Origin: Cyclobacteriaceae bacterium
GTDB lineage: Bacteria > Bacteroidota > Bacteroidia > Cytophagales > Cyclobacteriaceae
Reading direction: 5' to 3'
Length of the DNA stretch: 6,114 nucleotides
Assembly: GCA_947458795.1 (NCBI GenBank)
Contig: CANHCD010000139.1
Coordinates: 1 to 6,114, forward strand
A model generated the notes under the pieces. That model ran no database searches and was not told where the DNA came from. It saw only the letters and a program-made list of their open reading frames with translations. Below, in pieces: positions 1-6,114 of this stretch. The position numbers and the translations under genes were made by a program. How positions within the stretch are numbered: position 1 is the stretch's first letter; each line of letters opens with the position of its first letter.

Positions 1-551
1 ACATGCGGATGAACCAGTCGGCTGAACTCAGTGCGAAGGAGCTTCTAGCAACTGCGGATGAGGGAAGGCTGCATAAGATCCTAGGGATGTATGGGGAAAT
101 CAAGAATGCCAAGACCCTGGCTCAGTCCATCGTGGCGGAGCGCTCGGTCAAGCCCTTTACCACTACGGAAGGGTTTACGGCATTTTTAAAGCGGTTTGCA
201 CCTCGTGGGAAAGAATTCAAATACTACGCTCAGGTTTTTCAAGCCTTGCGAATAGAAGTAAACGACGAAATGGGGGCTTTGGAAGAGTTGCTGCTCAGCG
301 CAGTGGAGCTTCTCAAGCCCGAAGGCCGTTTGGTAGTGATGAGCTACCACAGTTTAGAGGATCGTTTGGTCAAAAGTTTAATGATCAAAGGAAAGTTTCA
401 AGGAGAAGTGGAGAAGGATTTCTATGGAAATCTCCTTCGTCCACTAGAGCCCGTCAGCCGAGGAGCAATTACCGCTTCGGAGGAAGAGCTAGCCCTGAAT
501 TCCAGAGCCAGAAGTGCCAAATTGAGAATTGCAAAAAAAGTAGGAAAATGA
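1..551 (+). CDS. rsmH: 16S rRNA (cytosine(1402)-N(4))-methyltransferase RsmH, 5'-truncated by window edge
   Basis: RsmH (formerly MraW) uses S-adenosylmethionine to methylate N4 of C1402 in the 16S rRNA P site. About 182 residues are visible of a family length near 300. The reading frame is open to the window start, and the partial codon AC at bases 1-2 fits Asp, giving the family motif DMRM(N/D). The ATG at base 3 is therefore internal, not the start. The N-terminal SAM-binding glycine motif lies outside the window. Counting from that internal Met, family signatures are MYGE (29-32), FQALRIEVNDE (79-89), SYHSLEDRLVK (114-124) and the C-terminal NSRARSAKLRIA (166-177). The segment between about 37 and 78 fits the helical insertion domain of the family. 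The stop TGA overlaps the next start as ATGA, suggesting translational coupling. rsmH directly before ftsL is the standard dcw order. Identification is secure; only completeness is unknown. Confidence 0.96.
   Translation, partial: MRMNQSAELSAKELLATADEGRLHKILGMYGEIKNAKTLAQSIVAERSVKPFTTTEGFTAFLKRFAPRGKEFKYYAQVFQALRIEVNDEMGALEELLLSAVELLKPEGRLVVMSYHSLEDRLVKSLMIKGKFQGEVEKDFYGNLLRPLEPVSRGAITASEEELALNSRARSAKLRIAKKVGK
533..539 (+). other. A7 run in slippery register at the end of rsmH
   Basis: Seven adenines are read in the rsmH frame as GCA AAA AAA GTA, which places A-AAA-AAA in the register used by -1 ribosomal frameshift heptamers. A -1 slip would read AGT AGG AAA ATG and enter the ftsL frame without a stop. 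There is no clear stimulatory structure or upstream Shine-Dalgarno-like element, so a functional role is only a possibility. Confidence 0.25.
548..551 (+). other. ATGA stop/start overlap, rsmH to ftsL
   Basis: The start codon ATG of the FtsL-like gene (548-550) shares bases with the rsmH stop TGA (549-551). Such 4-base overlaps usually indicate termination-reinitiation coupling between the two genes. That coupling is inferred, not shown by the sequence. Confidence 0.8.
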
Positions 552-934
552 GTCAAAACACCTTCAAGAACAAGTTGAAAGAGGGGAGCAGTCCAAAAGG
601 ACGCTCAGGGAAGACCATCTTTTCTTGGATCGAAGAAAAGTTTGATGTCAAGCGAATTCTCGGTGAAGGCGTACCTGTCCAATTGGTTCCTCCAGTGGGC
701 TTTGTGGCGCTATTGGCATTGATCTACATCTACAGCAACCTACGTGCAGAGAATAAAATTCGAGAAATCGACAAGGCCAAGCAAGAAGTGGCGGATATCA
801 GAGCAGATGTGACCACCCTCGAAGCCGAATACATGAAAAGCAGCATGCAATCTGAAGTATCGAAGCGCGTGGCTGCAATTGAACTCTATGAATTGAATCA
901 ACCTCCTGTAAAATTAGAACTGCCTAAAAAGTGA
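548..934 (+). CDS. ftsL: FtsL-like cell division membrane protein
   Basis: This 128-residue bitopic membrane protein is probably the FtsL-like divisome component of Bacteroidota. In other bacteria FtsL pairs with FtsB (DivIC), and the complex activates FtsW/FtsI septal synthesis. A hydrophilic, lysine-rich N-terminal region (about 1-45) would be cytoplasmic. One membrane segment follows (about 46-63, around VGFVALLALIYIY), then a charged, heptad-like stretch (about 65-105) suited to a periplasmic coiled coil, and a short tail ending in lysines. The size and order TM-then-coiled-coil match FtsL, and the place between rsmH and ftsI is where ftsL sits. The sequence itself has little classical FtsL similarity, so the call rests on architecture and context. 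The ATG overlaps the rsmH stop (ATGA). A GGA at 543-545 is too close to serve as a normal ribosome binding site. The cytoplasmic tail of about 45 residues is longer than that of E. coli FtsL. The symbol is assigned by position. Confidence 0.82.
   Translation: MSQNTFKNKLKEGSSPKGRSGKTIFSWIEEKFDVKRILGEGVPVQLVPPVGFVALLALIYIYSNLRAENKIREIDKAKQEVADIRADVTTLEAEYMKSSMQSEVSKRVAAIELYELNQPPVKLELPKK
931..934 (+). other. GTGA stop/start overlap, ftsL to ftsI
   Basis: The GTG start of ftsI (931-933) shares bases with the TGA stop of the FtsL-like gene (932-934). The preceding bases are A-rich (CCTAAAAA) with no purine-rich Shine-Dalgarno motif. Initiation probably depends on coupling or on A-rich upstream bases, as is common in Bacteroidota. 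This arrangement decides the start of ftsI. Confidence 0.75.
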
Positions 935-3039
935 ACATCAAACGCTCCATAGTGATCCGAGTTCGGGTGATCTTCATCCTGGTGGCTTTGGCGGCATGTG
1001 CCATTCCTTACAAGGTAGCGGTGGTTCAGTTGGTGGAGGGCGAGAAGTGGAAAACTAAAGCACAGCAAGTTAATTTTCAATTCAGAGATGTACCCGCCAC
1101 CCGAGGCAATATCTATGCTGCCGATGGAAGTTTGTTGGCGACTAGTCTGCCTTTTTACCAAGTCGCCATCGACCCAACCGTGGTGGATGAAGAGGAGTAT
1201 AAGTCTGGGATAAATGCGTTGGCGGAACAATTGGCCAACTTCTACAAGGACAAGAGCGCAACTGCTTACATGCGAATGATCAATGATGCTCGGTCCAACA
1301 AGAAGCAGTATTTGATGATCAACCGGAAGCAGATCAACTACCAAGAGATGCAGGCTATGCGAACTTGGCCAATTTTTAAAGAAGGCAGAATTGACGGTGG
1401 GGTGATTTTTGAAAAGATTGAGCGTCGCTACCAGCCTTTCACCTCTTTGGCAAGTAGGACTTTGGGAACCTTGAACCAAGACGGTGTAGGTTCTGGAATT
1501 GAATATAGTTTCAATACGTTTCTGAAAGGGCAGAGCGGAAAAGCTTTATTTCAGCGGCTTTCTGGCGGGGTATGGAAGCCACTTTTTGATGAGGACGACG
1601 TCAAGCCTCTTGATGGTTACGACATTCAAACCACCTTGGATGTCAACATTCAGGATGTAGCCGAAACAGCATTGAGGAACCAGCTTAAGGATCGTGAGGC
1701 GGCTTTCGGTTCGGTGATCGTCATGGAAGTGGCAACAGGCCATGTGAAGGCAATCTCCAACTTGCAAAAAAATGCTGCTGGCACAGGCTATGTAGAGAGC
1801 TATAATTATGCAGTAGGCGATATGGGAAGCGTAGAACCTGGATCTACCTTCAAGCTGTTCTCCATGCTTGCCTTGCTCGAAGAGAACAAAATCAGTCCAA
1901 ATGACATGATTGAAACTGGTAATGGAGTGCATTACTTCTACCGGCGCCCCATGAATGATGCCAAAAACGGAGGTTATGGAACCATCAGCATTCGTCAGGC
2001 ATTTGAAAAATCTTCCAATGTGGCCATTTCCAAATTGGTTGACAGGCATTTTGGATCTAACCCATCCAAGTATTTGGCCTACCTAGAAAAAGCGGGCTTA
2101 GCCCAACCGTTAAACCTCCAGCTAATGGGGGAAGGGAAGCCCTACTTTAAAAAGCCAGGCACGAAAACTTGGTACGGTACCTCACTCCCTTGGATATCCA
2201 TCGGATACGAATCCAAATTGAATCCTATCCATACCCTAGCTCTATACAATGCGGTGGCTAATGGAGGAAAAATGGTAAAGCCACTATTTGTGAAATCAGT
2301 TAGCAATGGTGCTCAAATCATTCAGACTTTCGAGCCTCAAGTAATCCGTGAGGCCATTGCTTCGCCCAAAACAATCGCTCAGCTCCAAGAATTGCTCCTA
2401 GGGGTGGTGGAAAATGGTACCGCCCGAAACATCAAGAACTCCAATTATAAAATTGCAGGCAAGACAGGTACAGCTCAAAAAGTGATTAACGGAAGCTACC
2501 AAGAAGTCTATTACACCAGTTTCGCGGGATACTTTCCTGCAGACCGTCCCAAGTACAGCATGATTGTCGTGATCGATAGCCCCAAAGGGATCGCTGCTTA
2601 TGGAGGTGATGTTTCAGCTCCCGTATTTAAGGCCATTGCGGATAAGATCTTCGCAACGGACCTGGGCTTGAATGTGGTGAACGAATCCAAAATTTTGCCA
2701 AAGGCAGCAAGCGCAAAATTTCCGTATGTAGCCGCAGGCAAGGGAGAGGAACTGCAGAGCATTTTTGATTACCTCAAGTTACCATTCAAAACCCCTGTTC
2801 AAGAGGATTGGATTGCTGCCTCTACGGGTGAGACAGGTCAGGTTCAAATGCTGCTGGTGGACACCGAAAAGGCAGTGGTGCCAAATGTAGCGGGCATGTC
2901 TCTTCGCGACGCATTGTATATTCTAGAAAATAAAGGACTGAAAGTGAATTTTAACGGTAAGGGAAGAGTACTGACCCAATCCATCAGTCCAGGAACACTA
3001 TTGACCCCAGATTCCACCATAGAACTTATACTTGGATAA
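931..3039 (+). CDS. ftsI: Septal penicillin-binding protein (FtsI/PBP, peptidoglycan DD-transpeptidase) with C-terminal PASTA domain
   Basis: This class B PBP of 702 residues forms the peptide cross-links of septal peptidoglycan in the periplasm, normally with the FtsW glycosyltransferase. A basic N-terminus and one membrane anchor (about 9-27) are followed by the PBP dimer/pedestal domain with the RGNIY motif (58-62). The transpeptidase domain spans about 258-573. Its active-site motifs are intact: STFK (305-308, nucleophile Ser305, Lys308), SSN (361-363) and KTGT (511-514). The C-terminus is a PASTA domain (about 648-702, beginning VVPNVAGMSLRDAL), a fold that binds peptidoglycan or muropeptides in some proteins. 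A PASTA tail is absent from E. coli FtsI but present in Bacteroidota FtsI and in Gram-positive division PBPs. The start is GTG, overlapping the ftsL stop as GTGA. It was chosen because it puts the basic NIKRS segment just before the anchor, and no nearby ATG does so. No strong Shine-Dalgarno is seen. The position before murE agrees with ftsI. A lipobox-like LAAC lies at 20-23. Confidence 0.95.
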   Translation: MNIKRSIVIRVRVIFILVALAACAIPYKVAVVQLVEGEKWKTKAQQVNFQFRDVPATRGNIYAADGSLLATSLPFYQVAIDPTVVDEEEYKSGINALAEQLANFYKDKSATAYMRMINDARSNKKQYLMINRKQINYQEMQAMRTWPIFKEGRIDGGVIFEKIERRYQPFTSLASRTLGTLNQDGVGSGIEYSFNTFLKGQSGKALFQRLSGGVWKPLFDEDDVKPLDGYDIQTTLDVNIQDVAETALRNQLKDREAAFGSVIVMEVATGHVKAISNLQKNAAGTGYVESYNYAVGDMGSVEPGSTFKLFSMLALLEENKISPNDMIETGNGVHYFYRRPMNDAKNGGYGTISIRQAFEKSSNVAISKLVDRHFGSNPSKYLAYLEKAGLAQPLNLQLMGEGKPYFKKPGTKTWYGTSLPWISIGYESKLNPIHTLALYNAVANGGKMVKPLFVKSVSNGAQIIQTFEPQVIREAIASPKTIAQLQELLLGVVENGTARNIKNSNYKIAGKTGTAQKVINGSYQEVYYTSFAGYFPADRPKYSMIVVIDSPKGIAAYGGDVSAPVFKAIADKIFATDLGLNVVNESKILPKAASAKFPYVAAGKGEELQSIFDYLKLPFKTPVQEDWIAASTGETGQVQMLLVDTEKAVVPNVAGMSLRDALYILENKGLKVNFNGKGRVLTQSISPGTLLTPDSTIELILG
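2872..3036 (+). other. PASTA domain of FtsI
   Basis: Residues about 648-702 show the PASTA pattern: a PNVAGM start, a helix (SLRDALYILENKGL), then beta strands with QSISPGTLL and a terminal TIELILG strand. In other PBPs and Ser/Thr kinases this fold contacts peptidoglycan or regulates enzyme localisation. Its role in this protein is not known from the sequence. Confidence 0.88.
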
Positions 3040-4503
3040 ATGAACGTGCTCAAAGACATATTGTATAAAGTATCACTTACTGCTACCAATGGAGACATGG
3101 AGCGAAAGGTAAGTGATGTGGTCTTTGATAGTCGCAAGGTCATTCAAAATGCTGCTTTTATAGCCGTAAAAGGTACGCAGGTGGATGGACATGATTTTAT
3201 CCCGCTTGCCTTGGAAAAAGGGGCAACTGCTATTATTTGTGAACAACTCCCTGCCTCTCTAGCCGAAGGAATCACCTATATCCAAGTGGTGGATGCGGCC
3301 AAGGCTCTGGGAATTATGGCTGCTAATTTTTACGGCAACCCATCTGAAAAAATCAAGGTAGTAGCTGTCACAGGCACCAATGGAAAAACCACCACCGTCA
3401 CCTTATTGCACCAGTTGTTTGTTCGCATGGGCTACAGCACGGGGCTCCTGTCTACGGTAGAAAATAAAATCAACGAGGAAGTAATCCCATCCACCCACAC
3501 CACACCTGATGCAGTGAGCGTACAGGCTTTGCTACGCAAAATGGTAGATGCTGGATGTACCCACTGCTTTATGGAAGCCAGCTCTCACGCGATTGTCCAA
3601 GAGCGCATCGCAGGATTGAAGTTGGCTGGAGCGGTATTTACCAACATCACCCACGATCACTTGGACTACCATGGCACCTTTGAGGAATACATCAAAGCGA
3701 AGAAAAAGCTATTCGATGAGCTTCCTAAAGATGCCTTTGCCCTAGTAAATGGTGATGATAAGCGCGGGTCGGTCATGGTACAAAATTGCAGGGGTACCCT
3801 ACAGACTTTTGGACTCAAGTCCGCCGCCGATTTCAAAGCTAAAATTCTTTCCAATACCATCGAAGGCTTGGAGCTTGAGGTGAACGGAAGGCTGATCTGG
3901 TTCAGAATGATTGGTTCCTTCAATGCCTACAATTTGTTGGGCGTACTCGGCACCGCAGTGCTGCTAGGTGAGGATGAGGACGAAGTCCTCCTAGAATTGT
4001 CTGCCATCAAGGGAGCCAAGGGTCGCTTTGATCGAATCTCCATAGGGGGAATTACCGCTATCGTGGATTATGCGCACACCCCAGATGCATTGGACAATGT
4101 ACTGAAGACCATCAATGCGTTCCGAACTGGCAATGAGCAGCTCATCACGGTAGTAGGCTGTGGAGGCAATCGTGACAAGACCAAGCGTCCCACCATGGCC
4201 AAAATAGCTGTTTCTGAAAGTACCAAAGCCATTTTCACCTCCGACAACCCACGATTTGAGGAGCCGGCTGAGATTCTTAAAGATATGCAAGCGGGTGTAG
4301 GGCCCACAGATTTTCGAAAAACCCTGACCATTGAAGACCGAAGAGAGGCCATCAAGACCGCACTTCTGCTCTGTCAAAAAGGGGATATCGTCCTGATTGC
4401 CGGCAAAGGTCATGAGGATTACCAAGAGATTAAAGGCGTAAAGCATCATTTTGATGATGCCGAAGTCGTGACTGAATTATTGACTCAACTGACAGGAACC
4501 TGA
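3040..4503 (+). CDS. murE: UDP-N-acetylmuramoyl-L-alanyl-D-glutamate--2,6-diaminopimelate ligase (MurE)
   Basis: This cytoplasmic ATP-dependent Mur ligase adds the third residue to UDP-MurNAc-L-Ala-D-Glu. Its 487 residues are close to the usual MurE length. The N-terminal domain (about 1-105) carries the uridine-binding [11 protein letters not shown] segment. The central ATPase domain has the P-loop TGTNGKTTT (111-119, Lys116), HTTPD (153-157), [12 protein letters not shown] (202-213) and the YIKAKKKLF segment, where Lys221 aligns with the carbamylated lysine of the family. The C-terminal domain begins near GRFDRI (328-333), with DYAHTPDAL (343-351) and [12 protein letters not shown] (373-384). 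The amino-acid specificity motif is DNPR (402-405), followed later by GKGHE (455-459). Both are characteristic of meso-diaminopimelate enzymes rather than lysine-adding ones. The ATG directly follows the ftsI TAA with no spacer (TAAATG), and no Shine-Dalgarno is evident, so it is probably co-translated. In E. coli murF would come next; here mraY does. Confidence 0.97.
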   Translation: MNVLKDILYKVSLTATNGDMERKVSDVVFDSRKVIQNAAFIAVKGTQVDGHDFIPLALEKGATAIICEQLPASLAEGITYIQVVDAAKALGIMAANFYGNPSEKIKVVAVTGTNGKTTTVTLLHQLFVRMGYSTGLLSTVENKINEEVIPSTHTTPDAVSVQALLRKMVDAGCTHCFMEASSHAIVQERIAGLKLAGAVFTNITHDHLDYHGTFEEYIKAKKKLFDELPKDAFALVNGDDKRGSVMVQNCRGTLQTFGLKSAADFKAKILSNTIEGLELEVNGRLIWFRMIGSFNAYNLLGVLGTAVLLGEDEDEVLLELSAIKGAKGRFDRISIGGITAIVDYAHTPDALDNVLKTINAFRTGNEQLITVVGCGGNRDKTKRPTMAKIAVSESTKAIFTSDNPRFEEPAEILKDMQAGVGPTDFRKTLTIEDRREAIKTALLLCQKGDIVLIAGKGHEDYQEIKGVKHHFDDAEVVTELLTQLTGT

Positions 4504-4504
4504 C

Positions 4505-5716
4505 ATGCTGTATTCACTATTTGATTACTTCGATCGTGTGTTGGACATCCCAGGAACTGGGGTGTTTCGCTACATTTCATTCCGTGCAGGGATGGCATCC
4601 TTGGTTTCCTTGATCATCACCATCACCTTCGGACACCACATCATCAACTGGATTCGCAATCGGCAGATTGGTGAGACCGTTCGCGATTTGGGCTTAGAAG
4701 GACAAACCCAAAAGAAGGGTACTCCTACCATGGGCGGCTTGATGATGATTGCAGCCATCTTGATCCCAACCCTTTTATTTGCCAACCTCAACAATATCTA
4801 CATTCAGCTTTTGTTGATCACTACCGTTTGGTTGGGATTGATAGGTTTCTTGGATGATTACATCAAGGTATTCCGCAAGAATAAGGACGGCCTTAAAGGG
4901 CGCTTCAAAATCGTTGGTCAAATTGGCATCGGCATCATTGTAGGCGCTACGCTGTACTACCATGACGATGTAGTGATTCGAGAGTTCTCTACACCTGTAT
5001 CGGTAGAAAGTGGAGTGGTCGAAACTCCTTCCTTCCAAGATACCAAAGCCTTAAAAACAACCATTCCTTTTTTCAAAAACAACGAGCTCAACTACGAAGA
5101 TTTCCTTGGATTCATGGGTGATTCCATGACTCCAGTGCTCTACATTTTTGTAGCGATTTTCATCATCACCGCAGTATCCAACGGAGCCAATATTACCGAT
5201 GGGATTGATGGTCTGGCGGCTGGAACCTCGGCCATCATCGGGTTGACCATCGCCATTTTTGCCTACTTGAGCGGTAACGCCATTTTTTCCCAATACCTCA
5301 ACATCATGTACATCCCCAACTCTGGGGAATTGGTAATCTTCGCAGCCGCCTTCATCGGTGCCTGTGTGGGATTTCTCTGGTACAACTCCTACCCGGCCCA
5401 AGTATTTATGGGCGATACGGGATCCTTAATGTTAGGGGGAGTAATCGCCGTGTTGGCCTTGACCCTTCGAAAAGAACTTCTTATCCCCATTCTATGCGGG
5501 ATATTCCTGGTAGAAAACCTGAGCGTCATGATTCAGGTGGCCTACTTCAAATACACGAAGCGGAAATATGGAGAAGGGCGCCGAGTCTTTCTGATGTCTC
5601 CACTCCACCATCATTACCAGAAAAAAGGAATCCACGAATCCAAGATCGTTACCCGTTTTTGGATTGTAGGGATTCTACTTGCAGTAGTCACATTAGCCAC
5701 CCTCAAACTAAGGTAA
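4505..5716 (+). CDS. mraY: Phospho-N-acetylmuramoyl-pentapeptide-transferase (MraY)
   Basis: This polytopic inner-membrane enzyme transfers phospho-MurNAc-pentapeptide from its UDP carrier to undecaprenyl phosphate, making lipid I. It has 403 residues, compared with 360 in E. coli, and about ten hydrophobic segments are visible. Conserved motifs are KKGTPTMGG (70-78), the aspartate pair FLDDYIKV (115-122, Asp117/Asp118), [15 protein letters not shown] (226-240, Asp232 and Asp235), [13 protein letters not shown] (296-308, Asp304) and [10 protein letters not shown] (366-375, His368-370). The protein ends in the family-typical LATLKLR. The extra length is mostly a polar segment at about 155-190, between transmembrane helices 4 and 5, which the known topology places in the periplasm. 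The catalytic residues are all present. The ATG comes one base after the murE stop, with an AGGA at 4494-4497 as a weak possible ribosome binding site. The next gene starts 4 bases after the stop. Confidence 0.97.
   Translation: MLYSLFDYFDRVLDIPGTGVFRYISFRAGMASLVSLIITITFGHHIINWIRNRQIGETVRDLGLEGQTQKKGTPTMGGLMMIAAILIPTLLFANLNNIYIQLLLITTVWLGLIGFLDDYIKVFRKNKDGLKGRFKIVGQIGIGIIVGATLYYHDDVVIREFSTPVSVESGVVETPSFQDTKALKTTIPFFKNNELNYEDFLGFMGDSMTPVLYIFVAIFIITAVSNGANITDGIDGLAAGTSAIIGLTIAIFAYLSGNAIFSQYLNIMYIPNSGELVIFAAAFIGACVGFLWYNSYPAQVFMGDTGSLMLGGVIAVLALTLRKELLIPILCGIFLVENLSVMIQVAYFKYTKRKYGEGRRVFLMSPLHHHYQKKGIHESKIVTRFWIVGILLAVVTLATLKLR
4967..5074 (+). other. MraY periplasmic loop insertion
   Basis: Residues about 155-190 of MraY (from DVVIREFS to the IPFF motif) are polar, with a Glu/Ser/Thr/Val-rich core. 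They have no counterpart in the compact E. coli loop that leads to the shared PFF(K) motif. Known MraY topology puts this loop between helices 4 and 5 in the periplasm. Similar enlargements are, as far as I recall, usual in Bacteroidota. No function is assigned. Confidence 0.6.
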
Positions 5717-5720
5717 GACC

Positions 5721-6114
5721 ATGAATCGCCTAGTCGTCCTCGGAGCCGGAGAAAGCGGGTTGGGAGCAGCATTGCTCGCCAAGCGGGAGGGCTATGCTGT
5801 TTTTGTTTCGGATGGCGGCAACATTGGGGAGGCACGCAAAGCGCAACTTCAGACTGCTGGAATTGAATTTGAGGAAGGCAAACACGACGAGGCTCGCATT
5901 TTGGCTGCCGACTTGATCATCAAAAGCCCAGGAATAGCTCCTACTGTTTCCATCGTGCAGCAGGCGATTAGTCGAGGGATTTCCATAGTGGATGAACTGG
6001 AATTTGCCAGTCGTTACAGCAAAGGAAAGGTGATTGCGATTACCGGAACCAATGGAAAAACAACCACGACCTTATTGACCTACCACCTTTTGAAAGAAGC
6101 GGGTTGGGATGTGG
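5721..6114 (+). CDS. murD: UDP-N-acetylmuramoyl-L-alanine--D-glutamate ligase (MurD), 3'-truncated by window edge
   Basis: MurD is the cytoplasmic ATP-dependent ligase that adds D-glutamate to UDP-MurNAc-L-Ala, the step before MurE. The frame stays open from the ATG at 5721 to the window end, giving 131 residues of a usual length near 450. The N-terminal Rossmann-like uridine-binding domain begins MNRLVVLGAGESGLG, with the glycine-rich loop at 8-15. Also present are the SPGI motif (69-72), the DELEF segment (91-95) and the ATP-binding P-loop TGTNGKTTT (108-116, Lys113) that opens the central domain. The GESGLG loop and SPGI separate MurD from the other Mur ligases. The start follows the mraY stop by 4 bases, with an AAGG at 5710-5713 as a weak ribosome binding site. 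mraY followed by murD is the standard dcw order; ftsW and murG would be expected downstream. Confidence 0.95.
   Translation, partial: MNRLVVLGAGESGLGAALLAKREGYAVFVSDGGNIGEARKAQLQTAGIEFEEGKHDEARILAADLIIKSPGIAPTVSIVQQAISRGISIVDELEFASRYSKGKVIAITGTNGKTTTTLLTYHLLKEAGWDV

Noticed and set aside
898..1479. Long open frame of 193 codons on the - strand opposite ftsI
   Set aside because: It lies wholly opposite conserved ftsI coding sequence, has a His/Ser/Leu-rich composition with no recognisable domain, and is explained by codon bias on the coding strand.
1766..1772. A7 run in ftsI as a frameshift site
   Set aside because: A -1 slip here meets a stop within about a dozen codons, before the catalytic serine, giving a useless product. 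The zero frame matches the family well.
1546..2049. Open frame of 167 codons on the - strand opposite the FtsI transpeptidase domain
   Set aside because: It is antisense to the catalytic STFK region, which is under strong protein constraint, and no family features are visible.
2094..2104. Palindrome GGGCTTAGCCC in ftsI
   Set aside because: The arms are too short and there is only a single-base centre. It lies within conserved coding sequence with no terminator context.
3964..3994. Inverted repeat GAGGAC-GAA-GTCCTC with outer CTAGG/CCTAG arms inside murE
   Set aside because: It encodes the acidic [11 protein letters not shown] helix of MurE, has a 7-base bulge, and is not followed by a T-run. 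It is more likely a by-product of GAG/GAC codons than a terminator or regulatory hairpin.
3991..4449. Open frame of 152 codons on the - strand opposite murE, with another overlapping it at 4068-4355
   Set aside because: Both are antisense to the conserved MurE C-terminal domain and show no motifs. Two overlapping antisense frames here reflect base composition.
5494..5724. Short + strand open frame overlapping the end of mraY
   Set aside because: It is out of frame within the conserved LHHHYQ region of mraY. It has a proline/arginine-rich shadow composition.
1..6114. CRISPR arrays, insertion sequences, tRNA/rRNA genes or a phage-like cassette
   Set aside because: No spaced direct repeats, terminal inverted repeats, transposase motifs or RNA gene signatures were seen. 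Coding sequence of the dcw cluster fills nearly the whole window.

Overview
This window is a stretch of a division and cell wall (dcw) gene cluster, all on the + strand. The protein sequences look like those of the phylum Bacteroidota, possibly the Cytophagales/Cyclobacteriaceae. Four things point there: an FtsL-like protein with almost no classical FtsL signature, an FtsI-type penicillin-binding protein with a C-terminal PASTA domain, an MraY enlarged by a loop insertion, and no murF between murE and mraY. Start codons also lack strong Shine-Dalgarno sequences, which is usual in that phylum. The family-level placement is a guess made without database searches.

Layout: 1-551 is the C-terminal part of rsmH (16S rRNA m4C1402 methyltransferase), cut by the window start. 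548-934 is a small FtsL-like membrane protein with a coiled coil. 931-3039 is the septal transpeptidase ftsI (PBP with PASTA). 3040-4503 is murE (meso-diaminopimelate-adding ligase). 4505-5716 is mraY (lipid I synthase). 5721-6114 is the start of murD (D-glutamate-adding ligase), cut by the window end. No gap between genes exceeds 4 bases: rsmH/ftsL and ftsL/ftsI overlap by 4 bases, ftsI/murE abut exactly, murE/mraY are 1 base apart and mraY/murD 4 bases apart. I see no promoter, terminator, RNA gene, mobile element or repeat array, so this looks like the interior of one polycistronic unit transcribed from upstream of the window.

How the genes work together: MurD and then MurE add D-Glu and meso-DAP to the cytoplasmic UDP-MurNAc peptide. 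After MurF (not in this window) completes the pentapeptide, MraY transfers it to undecaprenyl phosphate to give lipid I. FtsI cross-links the resulting septal peptidoglycan outside the membrane, presumably held in the divisome with the FtsL-like protein. RsmH tunes the ribosomal P site and travels with the cluster in most bacteria.

This is a conserved core region, and I found no convincing new system. The items worth a second look are modest: an in-frame -1 slippery run at the rsmH/ftsL junction, a lipobox-like LAAC in the FtsI membrane anchor, a degenerate PASTA-like segment before the clear PASTA domain, and the MraY periplasmic insertion.
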